Below, one piece after another: positions 25,157 through 32,690 of a stretch of 51,590 nt of DNA (position 1 is the first letter of the stretch; each line of letters begins with the position of its first letter). Position numbers and translations under genes: made by a program. The notes under the pieces were generated by a model. It did no database searches and was not told where the DNA came from. It saw nothing but the letters and a program-made list of their open reading frames with translations. The DNA is from Peptoniphilus_A hominis (GTDB lineage Bacteria; Bacillota; Clostridia; Tissierellales; Peptoniphilaceae): positions 1-51,590 of the forward strand of contig NZ_JBBMFO010000011.1 of the NCBI RefSeq assembly GCF_040096015.1, in the 5' to 3' direction.

Positions 25157-27052
25157 TTACATCTCTTGGCTTTCATCTATAGACTCGCCATCATCTTGGA
25201 CCTCAACTTGATTTTCTTTCTCATCGTATTCCTTTAAAATGTCCATAAATTCTTCGCCAGTTATTGTTTCTTGACGAAGAAGATATTCTGCAATGGCATG
25301 AAGAGCCCTGATGTTTTCTTTTAAAATTTTTCTAGCCTCATCGTGAGCCTGGTCAATAATTTTTTGGACTGCCTCGTCTATTTCATATTGTGTTTGTGGT
25401 GAACATTGTAATGATGTATCGCCACCAAGGTAAGCATTGGTCATTGATTCCAGTGCAACAAAGCCAAATTCATCTGTCATTCCAAATCTTGTAACCATAG
25501 CCTTGGCAATTTTTGTCGCCTTTTCAATGTCATTTGACGCACCACTTGTCCTGATGTTAAAAATTAATTCTTCAGCTGACCTTCCGCCAGTTAGGGTTAC
25601 AATGCTATTTATGGCATCTTCCTTAGTCATAAGGAATTTTTCTTCCTCATCAACTTGCATAGTGTAGCCAAGAGCTCCTGATGTTCTTGGAATAATTGTA
25701 ATTTTGTGAACTGGTGCAGAATCCTTTTGCTTTGCAGCAACAAGGGCGTGACCAACTTCGTGGTAGGCAATTATTCTCTTTTCCTTTGGAGAAATAACTG
25801 CATTTTTCTTTTCATAACCTGCAAGGACAACTTCTACAGATTCTTCCAAGTCTCTTTCACTCATTTTGTCTCTGCCTTCACGAACTGCACGAAGGGCTGC
25901 CTCATTTATCATGTTGGCAAGGTCGGCACCAGATGCACCTGCAGTGGCACGAGCAATTTTGTCATAATCTATATTTTCTTCCTTTTTTATGTCCTTGGCA
26001 TGAACTCTTAGTATTGCTATCCTTCCACTTAAGTCAGGTAGCTCAACTGGTATTCTCCTGTCAAATCTTCCTGGTCTTAAAAGAGCTGGATCAAGAGAAT
26101 CTGGCCTATTTGTGGCAGCGAGAATTACAACTCCAGCCTTGGCGTCAAAGCCGTCCATCTCTGAAAGAAGTTGGTTAAGAGTTTGCTCTCTTTCATCGTT
26201 GCCAGAAATTCCAGACCCATCTCTTCTCTTGCCAATTGTGTCGATTTCGTCAATAAAAATTATGCAAGGAGCCTTTTCTACTGCTTGCTTAAATAAGTCT
26301 CTAACCTTAGCAGCACCAAGACCTACAAACATTTCAACGAAGGCTGAACCTGAAATTGAAAAGAAGGGTACCTCTGCTTCACTTGCCACAGCCTTGGCAA
26401 GAAGAGTCTTACCAGTGCCTGGAGGACCAACTAATAGGGCCCCCTTAGGTAGTTTTGCACCAATTTCTGTGTACTTCTTTGGATTGTGTAAAAAGTCCAC
26501 AAGTTCTGACAAGGCTTCCTTTGCCTCATCTTGTCCCGCTACATTTTCGAATTTAATTCCATCAGTAGATTCAACATAGATCTTTGCTCCACTTTTGCCA
26601 AGACTCATGGGACCAACATCGCCCATTCTCTTGAAAATAAATTTTGAGAGAAAGATCCAAAAGGCAATAAGAATTGCAAAGGTAGCAATAGTTGAAATTA
26701 TAAAGGAAAGCACTGGATTCATTTCAGGCTTATAAACTTGAGCAGACTTTACATTTTTATTTACTAACCTATCAACTAAATTTGGATCATACATCCTATT
26801 AGTTTCATACTTAACTTTCTTCCCATCTTTTTCTATTTCAAAGGCAATGGTCCTATCTCGAACCTCTGCCTTTTTAACTTCGCCCCTGTTGACAAGATTT
26901 ACAAAGGAAACATAGTCAATTTCTTTTATGTCCTTTTCCTTGTTAAGCCTTGGCACAAAAACTATGGCGACTAGGTAAAAAATCACTATCGCCAAAATTA
27001 CATAGAGAATTGTGGGAATATATTTATTAAAATTATTTTTGTTGTTAGACAA
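25157..27052 (-). CDS. ftsH: ATP-dependent zinc metalloprotease FtsH
   Basis: Membrane-anchored AAA protease that degrades unneeded membrane and regulatory proteins. 631 residues: two N-terminal membrane segments (about 12-32 and 110-130) around an extracytoplasmic domain, AAA core with Walker A GPPGTGKT near residue 207, Walker B IIFIDEID, second region of homology ATNRPDSLDPALLRPGRFDR, and the zinc site HEVGH near residue 427. It starts at TTG with AAGGGG upstream. Unlike in Bacillus it is not next to tilS/hpt but between recR and an antiporter. The acidic C-terminal tail is normal. Confidence 0.95.
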   Translation of the reverse strand: MSNNKNNFNKYIPTILYVILAIVIFYLVAIVFVPRLNKEKDIKEIDYVSFVNLVNRGEVKKAEVRDRTIAFEIEKDGKKVKYETNRMYDPNLVDRLVNKNVKSAQVYKPEMNPVLSFIISTIATFAILIAFWIFLSKFIFKRMGDVGPMSLGKSGAKIYVESTDGIKFENVAGQDEAKEALSELVDFLHNPKKYTEIGAKLPKGALLVGPPGTGKTLLAKAVASEAEVPFFSISGSAFVEMFVGLGAAKVRDLFKQAVEKAPCIIFIDEIDTIGKRRDGSGISGNDEREQTLNQLLSEMDGFDAKAGVVILAATNRPDSLDPALLRPGRFDRRIPVELPDLSGRIAILRVHAKDIKKEENIDYDKIARATAGASGADLANMINEAALRAVREGRDKMSERDLEESVEVVLAGYEKKNAVISPKEKRIIAYHEVGHALVAAKQKDSAPVHKITIIPRTSGALGYTMQVDEEEKFLMTKEDAINSIVTLTGGRSAEELIFNIRTSGASNDIEKATKIAKAMVTRFGMTDEFGFVALESMTNAYLGGDTSLQCSPQTQYEIDEAVQKIIDQAHDEARKILKENIRALHAIAEYLLRQETITGEEFMDILKEYDEKENQVEVQDDGESIDESQEM

Positions 27053-27081
27053 AATTTTCCCCTTTCTAAAGTTTTTTAAAG

Positions 27082-27106
27082 AAAAAATTTGGGACCAAGT
27101 CCCAAA
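27082..27106 (-). terminator. Terminator of dnaX-ybaB-recR
   Basis: Perfect 8-base arms TTTGGGAC / GTCCCAAA with a three-base loop (27088-27106), followed by six T on the minus strand, two bases after the recR stop codon. Confidence 0.88.
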
Positions 27107-27107
27107 A

Positions 27108-27710
27108 TTAATCTAGCCTTCTTCTATTTTCCATGGCAGTCTGAATGGTGATCTCGTCGTAAAACTCAAGATCTCCTCCAACTGGCAAGCCGTATCCTAT
27201 TCTCGAAACTGTAATATCAAAGTCCTTTAAAATATTTTTTATATAAGTTGCAGTTGCATCGCCATCAACAGTGGGATTAGTTGCAACTATTACTTCTTTA
27301 ATATTTTCCTTTTTCACTCTCTCAATGAGTTCCTTTACCCTTACATCTTCTGGCGATTTCCCCTTTAGTGGCGAAATTACACCGTGAAGTACATGGTATT
27401 TTCCACGAAAGCTGTTAGACCTCTCCATGGCGTCTACATCCTTGGGGCTTTCTACTACGCAAATAATAGAGTCGTCCCTTATCTTACTTGAACAAATATG
27501 GCAGGGGTCGCTGTCAGCATAATTCATACAAATGGAACACTGAACTGTATTTCTCTTTGCAGCAATGATGGCATCACTTAAACTTACAACTTCAGCATCA
27601 TCGAGACCTATAATGTGATAGGCAAGCCTTTGAGCAGTTTTAGAACCAATCCCAGGAAGTCTATTTAATTTTTTTATTAAATCTTCAATAGGACCAATTT
27701 CTTTGTTCAT
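27108..27710 (-). CDS. recR: Recombination protein RecR
   Basis: 200-residue ring-forming protein of the RecFOR pathway. It has the helix-hairpin-helix LNRLPGIGSKTAQRLAYHI, a four-cysteine zinc finger (CSICMNYADSDPCHICSS), the Toprim motif VVESPKDVDAMERS and the Walker-like C-terminus GYGLPVGGDLEFYDE. It is last in the conserved dnaX-ybaB-recR order, separated from ybaB by one base. Confidence 0.96.
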   Translation of the reverse strand: MNKEIGPIEDLIKKLNRLPGIGSKTAQRLAYHIIGLDDAEVVSLSDAIIAAKRNTVQCSICMNYADSDPCHICSSKIRDDSIICVVESPKDVDAMERSNSFRGKYHVLHGVISPLKGKSPEDVRVKELIERVKKENIKEVIVATNPTVDGDATATYIKNILKDFDITVSRIGYGLPVGGDLEFYDEITIQTAMENRRRLD

Positions 27711-27711
27711 C

Positions 27712-28053
27712 TTATAGCCCCGGAATATTTAATCCACCAGTTAATTTGCCCATTTGAGAATTCATTTTGCTTTCAGCATTTCTCATAGCTTCATTTACTG
27801 CAGCCACGATTAGATCTTCAAGCATTTCAACATCATCAGGATCAACTGCATCTTTGTCAAGCTTAATAGAAATAAGTTCCTTGTTTCCATTTACAGTTGC
27901 ACAAACTGCTCCGCCACCAGAAGTTGCAGAAATTTCTTCATTTGCCAAATTTTCTTGCATTTCTTCCATTTGTTTTTGAAGCTTTTCAATTTGCTTCATC
28001 ATATTATTTCTTCCGCCTCCACCAGGGAAGCCGTTAAATCCACCTCTAGCCAT
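27712..28053 (-). CDS. ybaB: YbaB/EbfC family nucleoid-associated protein
   Basis: 113 residues with a glycine-rich N-terminus (GGFNGFPGGGGRN), the helix MMKQIEKLQKQMEEMQENL, and the beta-rich DNA-binding core (GGGAVCATVNGNKELISIKLDKDAVDPDD). The position between dnaX and recR is the standard one for this family. AGGAGG precedes the ATG and overlaps the dnaX stop region. Confidence 0.95.
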   Translation of the reverse strand: MARGGFNGFPGGGGRNNMMKQIEKLQKQMEEMQENLANEEISATSGGGAVCATVNGNKELISIKLDKDAVDPDDVEMLEDLIVAAVNEAMRNAESKMNSQMGKLTGGLNIPGL

Positions 28054-28061
28054 ATTTCCTC

Positions 28062-29738
28062 CTAAATTTCTTCTATATTATTTTTCCCAAAAATTTCTTC
28101 TAACTTGTCTGCTCCAGCTTTTTGAAGTTTAAACCTAACATCAATATCCTTGCCGTAAATGGACTTTAATAGGTCTGGCAAAATATTTTTTCTCTCAGGC
28201 TCTGAGCAGTAATTGTAGTAAAATTCATACCCCTCTTGAAAAACTACTTCTAAAATATTGTCGTGAAACTTTTCTAGTTTAGCAAAGGTCAAAAATCCTC
28301 CAAAGCCAGTGTAACTTTTAGATTTAAGTTCTGCTAGAATTTTTCCCCAATCGCTGTTTATTTTTTCAAGAGAAAGTGTAACTTCTCCAACTTGATTAAC
28401 TTCACTATTATCCTCTATTATAGCAGATTGATTTGATTTTTCAATTGACTGGTCCTCTCCCCCATCCCTTAAAATATAATGGTCAGAATTATTTGGGATT
28501 TCTTTTTTATCAGTAACCTTATCAAGATTTTTTTCTATATCTGATTTATTCATTGCAGGAAAAACTTCTTCATGCCTAAAATTATTTGCAAGCCCCTTAT
28601 TTTCAAGGCTACTTAACTTGTCTTCCAAGGCCTTAAGTCTTAGAGCCATGTCGTCTTTTACAAGTCTCTTGCAAATTTTTATTGCATTCATTTCGAAGAC
28701 CACGCGCTTATTGTCTGCATATTTTATTTCCACTGCAAGATTTTTTAAAATGTCGATAATAATAAGTAGGTCTTCTAGGTCAATTTCTCCAGCCATTTCT
28801 TGAAACTCACTTAAGTGAGATGTATAGATTATTTTTTTCGGGTCCTTTAAAGTTTTTACCAGTAAAAAATCTCTAAAGTGATTTAAAATTTGTGAAGAAA
28901 GAGTGTTAAAGTCCACGCCCTCTTTATAAATTTCATCAATGGCATAAAGTGCCCCAGCTACATCTTTTTCCACAAGAGCCCTTGAAAGTGAAAATAAAAG
29001 TTCTGATGAGGAAATACCAAGGACTTCCATGGCATCTTCTAACTTTATATGGTCCCTATTCTTTGTAATAAGTTGGTCCAAAACTGAAAGGGCATCTCTC
29101 ATTGCACCATCAGAAGACTTGGCAATAAGAGTAAAAACTTCCTCGTCACAGGATTTTCCCTCAAGGTCTGTAATTTTTTTTAAGTTTTCTGTAATTTCTT
29201 CTATAGAAATTCTCTTAAAATTATATTTTTGAGACCTAGATAAAATTGTGGCAGGAATTTTTTGTATTTCAGTAGTTGCAAGTATAAATATTAAATGTCT
29301 TGGCGGCTCTTCCAAAATTTTTAAGAGGGCATTAAAGGCTCCCTTGGAGAGCATGTGAACCTCGTCAATTATGTAGACCTTGTACTTTAAAGATTGAGGC
29401 GGATAAATTACTTTTTCCTTTAGCTCTCTTATATCGTCAACACCATTGTTACTTGCGGCATCCATTTCCACTACATCTAAAACTGATTCGCTTAAGATAG
29501 CCTTGCAATTTTCACACTCATTGCAGGGATTGCCATCAATAGGATGAAGACAATTTACTGCACGGGACAAAATTTTTGCAGCAGATGTCTTTCCCGTTCC
29601 CCTAGTTCCTTGAAATATATAGGCGTGACTTATTTCACCATTTTTTACTTGATTCTTTAATGAAGTTGTAACTGCTTCTTGACCACAAATCTCGTCAAAG
29701 GTTTTTGGCCTGTATTTTCTATATAATGCTTTGTACAT
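28062..29738 (-). CDS. dnaX: DNA polymerase III subunit gamma/tau
   Basis: Clamp-loader ATPase, 558 residues. Walker A GTRGTGKT at 44-51, four-cysteine zinc module (CLHPIDGNPCNECENCKA), Walker B IIDEVHML, sensor TTEIQKIPATILSRSQ, then a variable acidic linker and a C-terminal tau-like domain. AGGTGA precedes the ATG. A run of six A in the coding strand (28503-28508, residues 411-412) could allow slippage: in the -1 frame a stop follows after four codons, giving a gamma-like form of about 416 residues. This is an untested possibility. No SRP RNA gene was seen upstream, unlike in Bacillus. Confidence 0.95.
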   Translation of the reverse strand: MYKALYRKYRPKTFDEICGQEAVTTSLKNQVKNGEISHAYIFQGTRGTGKTSAAKILSRAVNCLHPIDGNPCNECENCKAILSESVLDVVEMDAASNNGVDDIRELKEKVIYPPQSLKYKVYIIDEVHMLSKGAFNALLKILEEPPRHLIFILATTEIQKIPATILSRSQKYNFKRISIEEITENLKKITDLEGKSCDEEVFTLIAKSSDGAMRDALSVLDQLITKNRDHIKLEDAMEVLGISSSELLFSLSRALVEKDVAGALYAIDEIYKEGVDFNTLSSQILNHFRDFLLVKTLKDPKKIIYTSHLSEFQEMAGEIDLEDLLIIIDILKNLAVEIKYADNKRVVFEMNAIKICKRLVKDDMALRLKALEDKLSSLENKGLANNFRHEEVFPAMNKSDIEKNLDKVTDKKEIPNNSDHYILRDGGEDQSIEKSNQSAIIEDNSEVNQVGEVTLSLEKINSDWGKILAELKSKSYTGFGGFLTFAKLEKFHDNILEVVFQEGYEFYYNYCSEPERKNILPDLLKSIYGKDIDVRFKLQKAGADKLEEIFGKNNIEEI

Positions 29739-29754
29739 TTTCTCACCTAAAATA

Positions 29755-29782
29755 ATTATACATGAAAAAATTTTTTATTAAA
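29755..29782 (-). promoter_or_regulatory. Promoter of dnaX-ybaB-recR
   Basis: Minus-strand TTTAAT (29777-29782), 16-base spacer, TATAAT (29755-29760), about 17 bases before the dnaX start. The leader would be very short. Confidence 0.5.
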
Positions 29783-29837
29783 TTAAATTTAAGGATTTAG
29801 AGACAATTTTTCTTTTTCCAAAATATTTAACATCCTC

Positions 29838-29867
29838 TTCACATAATTTTCACATGGCAAGTATATT
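29838..29867 (+). promoter_or_regulatory. Promoter of the small lipoprotein gene
   Basis: TTCACA (29838-29843), 18-base spacer, TATATT (29862-29867). The transcript would start about 45 bases before the ATG. Confidence 0.5.
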
Positions 29868-29918
29868 ATGTAGACAAATCAAAGAAACAATGTGTTTCAA
29901 ATAGGAGGATTTATTAAA

Positions 29919-30212
29919 ATGAAAAATTTAAAGAAAATAGCAAGCGTTGGAATGATCTCTGTATTAATGTTAGGTATGGTAGCATGCCAAGGCGCTAACA
30001 AAAAAGCTGAAGAAGCTGCTAACGCTAAAGAAAATGCAGTAGAAGAACAAGCTGAAGCTAACAAAGCTAAAGTTGAAGCTAACGCTAAAGAAGCTGAAGC
30101 TGATGTAAAAGCTGAAGAAGAAGAAGCTAAAGAAGAAATCAACGCTAAAGCTGAAAACGCAAAAGCAGAAGAAGCTACTAACCAAGCTAACGCTGAAAAA
30201 GAAGCAAAATAA
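29919..30212 (+). CDS. Small Ala/Glu/Lys-rich helical lipoprotein
   Basis: 97 residues. A signal peptide ends at a plausible lipobox GMVAC (C23). The rest is almost only Ala, Glu, Lys and Asn in repeated KAE/NAKAE units, which should form one long charged helix or coiled coil at the cell surface. The ATG at 29919 is chosen because AGGAGG (29903-29908) sits before it and the signal peptide starts there. Codon use differs from its neighbours: nearly all Asn codons are AAC although the surrounding genes favour AAT, a pattern of highly expressed genes. Function unknown; a wall-spacing role like Braun-type lipoproteins is only an idea. Single-gene unit with a strong terminator. Confidence 0.85.
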   Translation: MKNLKKIASVGMISVLMLGMVACQGANKKAEEAANAKENAVEEQAEANKAKVEANAKEAEADVKAEEEEAKEEINAKAENAKAEEATNQANAEKEAK

Positions 30213-30229
30213 TTTAGCTTAACTTTTAA

Positions 30230-30257
30230 AGGAAGCCTTTCGAGGCTTCTTTTTTTA
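30230..30257 (+). terminator. Terminator of the small lipoprotein gene
   Basis: GGAAGCC / GGCTTCT stem around TTTCGA, then seven or more T on the plus strand. Confidence 0.9.
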
Positions 30258-30332
30258 CATAATTTTACTTTTAAATACATTTTTTTTGCTGGTAAGAGCT
30301 TTTGTAATTCTTTAATTTACTATATAAAAGAT

Positions 30333-30360
30333 TTGTCCACTAGTAAAAATATGTTATAAT
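30333..30360 (+). promoter_or_regulatory. Promoter of the zinc-ribbon protein gene
   Basis: TTGTCC (30333-30338), 16-base spacer, TATAAT (30355-30360) with TG one base before it. Transcription would start near 30367, which leaves no ribosome site for the ATG at 30376 and supports the TTG at 30394. Confidence 0.75.
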
Positions 30361-30393
30361 ATTTTAATAGAAATAATGAAAGAAGGTGCTAAA

Positions 30394-32139
30394 TTGTTTT
30401 GTCCAAAATGTGGAAATCCTGTCTCTAAAGAGGACAACTTTTGTGCTTCCTGTGGTCACAACTTAAAGGATGTCAAGGTAAGAATTACATCCAAGGTAGA
30501 TGACAAAAAAGAAGACACCACTAAGGTAAAAAAAGTTTCTGAACACACTAGAGTCTTTAATCCAAAGTCTCTTGATGCCATTGACACCACTGATGAACTC
30601 AAAAACATTATTGCTGAAGTAGACAGAAAAATTTCCAAAAATATTGAAGACTACCAAAAGGGCAATGTCCAATCAAAATCACCTGCAAAGGAAAAGATAA
30701 TTAAAAAATCTCCTGCAAAGGATATTGATATAGAAAAAAAATCTAAAGTTTCTGAAAAGAAACTTGATCCTATTGACACAAAAAAAGCTGACAAAGAATT
30801 TTTAGCTGCCAATAATGATGTTAAATCTGAATTTGGCATGAGCCAAAAAGAACTGGTTAGAAGAGTTCAAGAAGAGCTAAAAAAATCAAATTATAAGGAA
30901 AAGGAAAAAACTTCTTCTGCAAAAGAAGAAAAATCTTCACAAGATATCATCTCTAAGGATGATTCTTTTGAAAATTCCTATAATTTAGAAGATATAAAAA
31001 TTGATAAGGATAAGAAATTTTCTTTAAAAGAAAAGTGGAAAAATTTCATTAACGAAGAAGACGATGAATTTTCTATTTTCTCAAGCATAAAAGACGACAG
31101 CAAGAAAAAAGAAGACACGAGAAATTTGGAGATAAGCAAATCTCTTAAAGATTCAGAAAAAACTTTTGAGAACACTCTTTCCACTCCAAAGATTGATATT
31201 GAAAATGCCATAAAAAAATCTGAAGAGGAAAAAAAGAAAAAAGCAAAAGAAGCTGAAGAAGAAAAAAAATCAAAAGAAATTATTTCTGACAAAAAAGACC
31301 ATGATAAAATTAAAGCTTCTGGCGAAGAAAAAATTTCTAAGGATTCAAAAGCTTCAGAAAAAGTAGAGCCCCTAGAAAAAGAGGCAGCAACTCTTCTTAA
31401 AGAGAAAAAATCTAAAAATCTCAAGGCACTATTTTCCTTTAAAGACAAGGGCGAAAAACCTGTCAAGGAAATAAATTCTGTGGATTCAAAGGTTGACAAG
31501 GTCATTGAAGAAGACCTATCCAACAAGGTAAGCGACGTGGAAACAAAAATTTCACAAAAATCCATGGACGGTCTGGACAAGGTTTTAGACTTTTTAAGTA
31601 AAATTACCAACAAGATTTCAAATTACGTTGGCGACTTTGGCTCAAAGGAAAGTAAAATTGTAATTGGAATAGGCGCTTTATTAAATGCCCTTGCACTTTT
31701 AATTGGCAGCGGGTCTTTTAGATTTATTTTAATTTTATTTTTAATTCTTAAAATGGTCTTTGACTATTTTGAATTTTATGTACCACTTAATATTGCAACT
31801 GACAGAGACGACATTGACACATCTTATCCTGAAGTGAAAAAATTCGCCCTTATAAACTGGATAATTTGTAAGGTATTTTTGTTCCTTGGCTTTTTAATTT
31901 CACCCTTCGGTGGCTTCTTAAAATACAACATGTTGCAAGCCTTGACAGCAATGCCTCTTGCCACATTTTTATTAGTTGTGCTTTCTGTCTTAATTGCAAT
32001 CACTCTTTACAGCAGAGAGTTTATTGGAAGATCAAAAATTAATTTCATTGGCTGGTACGCCATTGCCTTTACACTTTTTGAACTTCTATTTAAGATGATT
32101 TGGTTCATAATTAACTTTATTTTCGTAACACTTTTTTAA
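30394..32139 (+). CDS. Zinc-ribbon protein with a charged linker and C-terminal membrane domain
   Basis: About 581 residues. The N-terminal zinc ribbon has C3, C6, C17 and C20 (FCPKCGNP ... NFCASCGHN). About 400 residues of Lys/Glu/Ser-rich low-complexity sequence follow, likely disordered or coiled. From about residue 425 there are four or five hydrophobic segments (GIGALLNALALLIGSG, FILILFLILKMVF, IICKVFLFLGFLI, FLLVVLSVLIAITL, FELLFKMIWFIINFIF). The TTG at 30394 is chosen over ATG 30376 because AAGGTG sits before it and the protein then begins with the zinc ribbon, as is usual. The role is unknown; zinc-ribbon membrane proteins of this layout are common in Firmicutes. Gene alone in its unit. 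Confidence 0.82.
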   Translation: MFCPKCGNPVSKEDNFCASCGHNLKDVKVRITSKVDDKKEDTTKVKKVSEHTRVFNPKSLDAIDTTDELKNIIAEVDRKISKNIEDYQKGNVQSKSPAKEKIIKKSPAKDIDIEKKSKVSEKKLDPIDTKKADKEFLAANNDVKSEFGMSQKELVRRVQEELKKSNYKEKEKTSSAKEEKSSQDIISKDDSFENSYNLEDIKIDKDKKFSLKEKWKNFINEEDDEFSIFSSIKDDSKKKEDTRNLEISKSLKDSEKTFENTLSTPKIDIENAIKKSEEEKKKKAKEAEEEKKSKEIISDKKDHDKIKASGEEKISKDSKASEKVEPLEKEAATLLKEKKSKNLKALFSFKDKGEKPVKEINSVDSKVDKVIEEDLSNKVSDVETKISQKSMDGLDKVLDFLSKITNKISNYVGDFGSKESKIVIGIGALLNALALLIGSGSFRFILILFLILKMVFDYFEFYVPLNIATDRDDIDTSYPEVKKFALINWIICKVFLFLGFLISPFGGFLKYNMLQALTAMPLATFLLVVLSVLIAITLYSREFIGRSKINFIGWYAIAFTLFELLFKMIWFIINFIFVTLF

Positions 32140-32224
32140 GATATTTTATATTATTAATTAATAATGGTTATATTATTCATAATTAAACCTTTTTCTTAAT
32201 GTTGTTTAAATAGGAGGTTATAGC

Positions 32225-32398
32225 TTGAAGTTAAAAAATTTTAACTTAATAACTTCATTAGTTTTTGTATGTGTATTATGTACAAATCTTGTTTTTGCAA
32301 AGTCCGATAATTCTGTAATTTTCTTAAATTCTGAAAACAGGTAATTTGAAGTATCTATTGATGAATTAAATAATGGTATAACTAATTTCTTTAAATAA
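32225..32398 (+). pseudogene. Broken secreted-protein gene (premature stop)
   Basis: A TTG start with AGGAGG seven bases upstream opens a frame with a clear signal peptide (ending TNLVFAKSDNS). The frame meets TAA at 32342 after 39 codons and then continues in frame for 17 more codons to a second stop at 32396. The layout (signal peptide, FAxSD, SENx, then xDEL/DEM) resembles the N-terminus of the secreted protein at 19789. It may be a decayed paralogue or a short peptide gene; the homology is weak and judged by eye. Confidence 0.45.
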
Positions 32399-32405
32399 TT
32401 AAACT

Positions 32406-32651
32406 ATGAAATTTTTTAGAAAAATAATTTTTAGATATAAATTAGAAAAGAAAATGCGAAAAGAATGCAAAGAAAAAGGATTTATTATGGGTAGTTGCTG
32501 GTATGATGACGAAGATGGCAAGCGAGTTAGTTTTTCTTACACTTGTGAGGAAAGTCTAATAAAAGCTAGAATACAAGATTTATATTTAAAAATTCATGAA
32601 CTACTTGCAAAAATAATATTAATGATTAGAAAACAAAAAGGAGAACAGTAA
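32406..32651 (+). CDS. Small basic hypothetical protein
   Basis: 81 residues, rich in Lys, Arg, Ile and Phe, with a Cys/Trp/Tyr patch (GSCWYDDEDGKRVSFSYTC) between two basic helical stretches. I do not recognise it. No good ribosome site precedes the ATG, which lies just after the second stop of the broken gene. Coupling to that gene or being its remnant in another frame is possible. Its stop codon lies within the downstream terminator stem, which supports a real transcription unit ending here. Confidence 0.45.
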   Translation: MKFFRKIIFRYKLEKKMRKECKEKGFIMGSCWYDDEDGKRVSFSYTCEESLIKARIQDLYLKIHELLAKIILMIRKQKGEQ

Positions 32652-32673
32652 ACTCGAACTGCTCTCCTTTTTT
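32636..32673. terminator. Bidirectional terminator between the small ORF and mtnA
   Basis: Fourteen-base arms AAAAGGAGAACAGT / ACTGCTCTCCTTTT with one mismatch and an eight-base loop, T-rich on both sides. It serves the plus-strand small gene and the minus-strand isomerase gene. Confidence 0.88.
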
Positions 32674-32690
32674 CATGCAAATTTTTAAAA

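Noticed and set aside
26112..26579. Plus-strand open frame of 155 codons inside ftsH
   Set aside because: It is antisense to the conserved AAA domain and has no ribosome site or recognisable motif.
29739..29837. SRP RNA gene upstream of dnaX, as in Bacillus
   Set aside because: The AT-rich gap has no GC-rich hairpin or conserved SRP Alu/S-domain motif.
29897..30280. Minus-strand open frame of 127 codons opposite the small lipoprotein gene
   Set aside because: It is the complement of GCT/GAA/AAA-rich codons, which gives an Ala/Ser/Phe-rich shadow frame. It has no ribosome site, and the plus-strand gene has promoter, ribosome site, signal peptide and terminator.
30978..31613. Minus-strand open frame of 211 codons inside the zinc-ribbon gene
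   Set aside because: It mirrors the Lys/Glu-rich linker and gives a Ser/Phe-rich sequence with no family features and no ribosome site.
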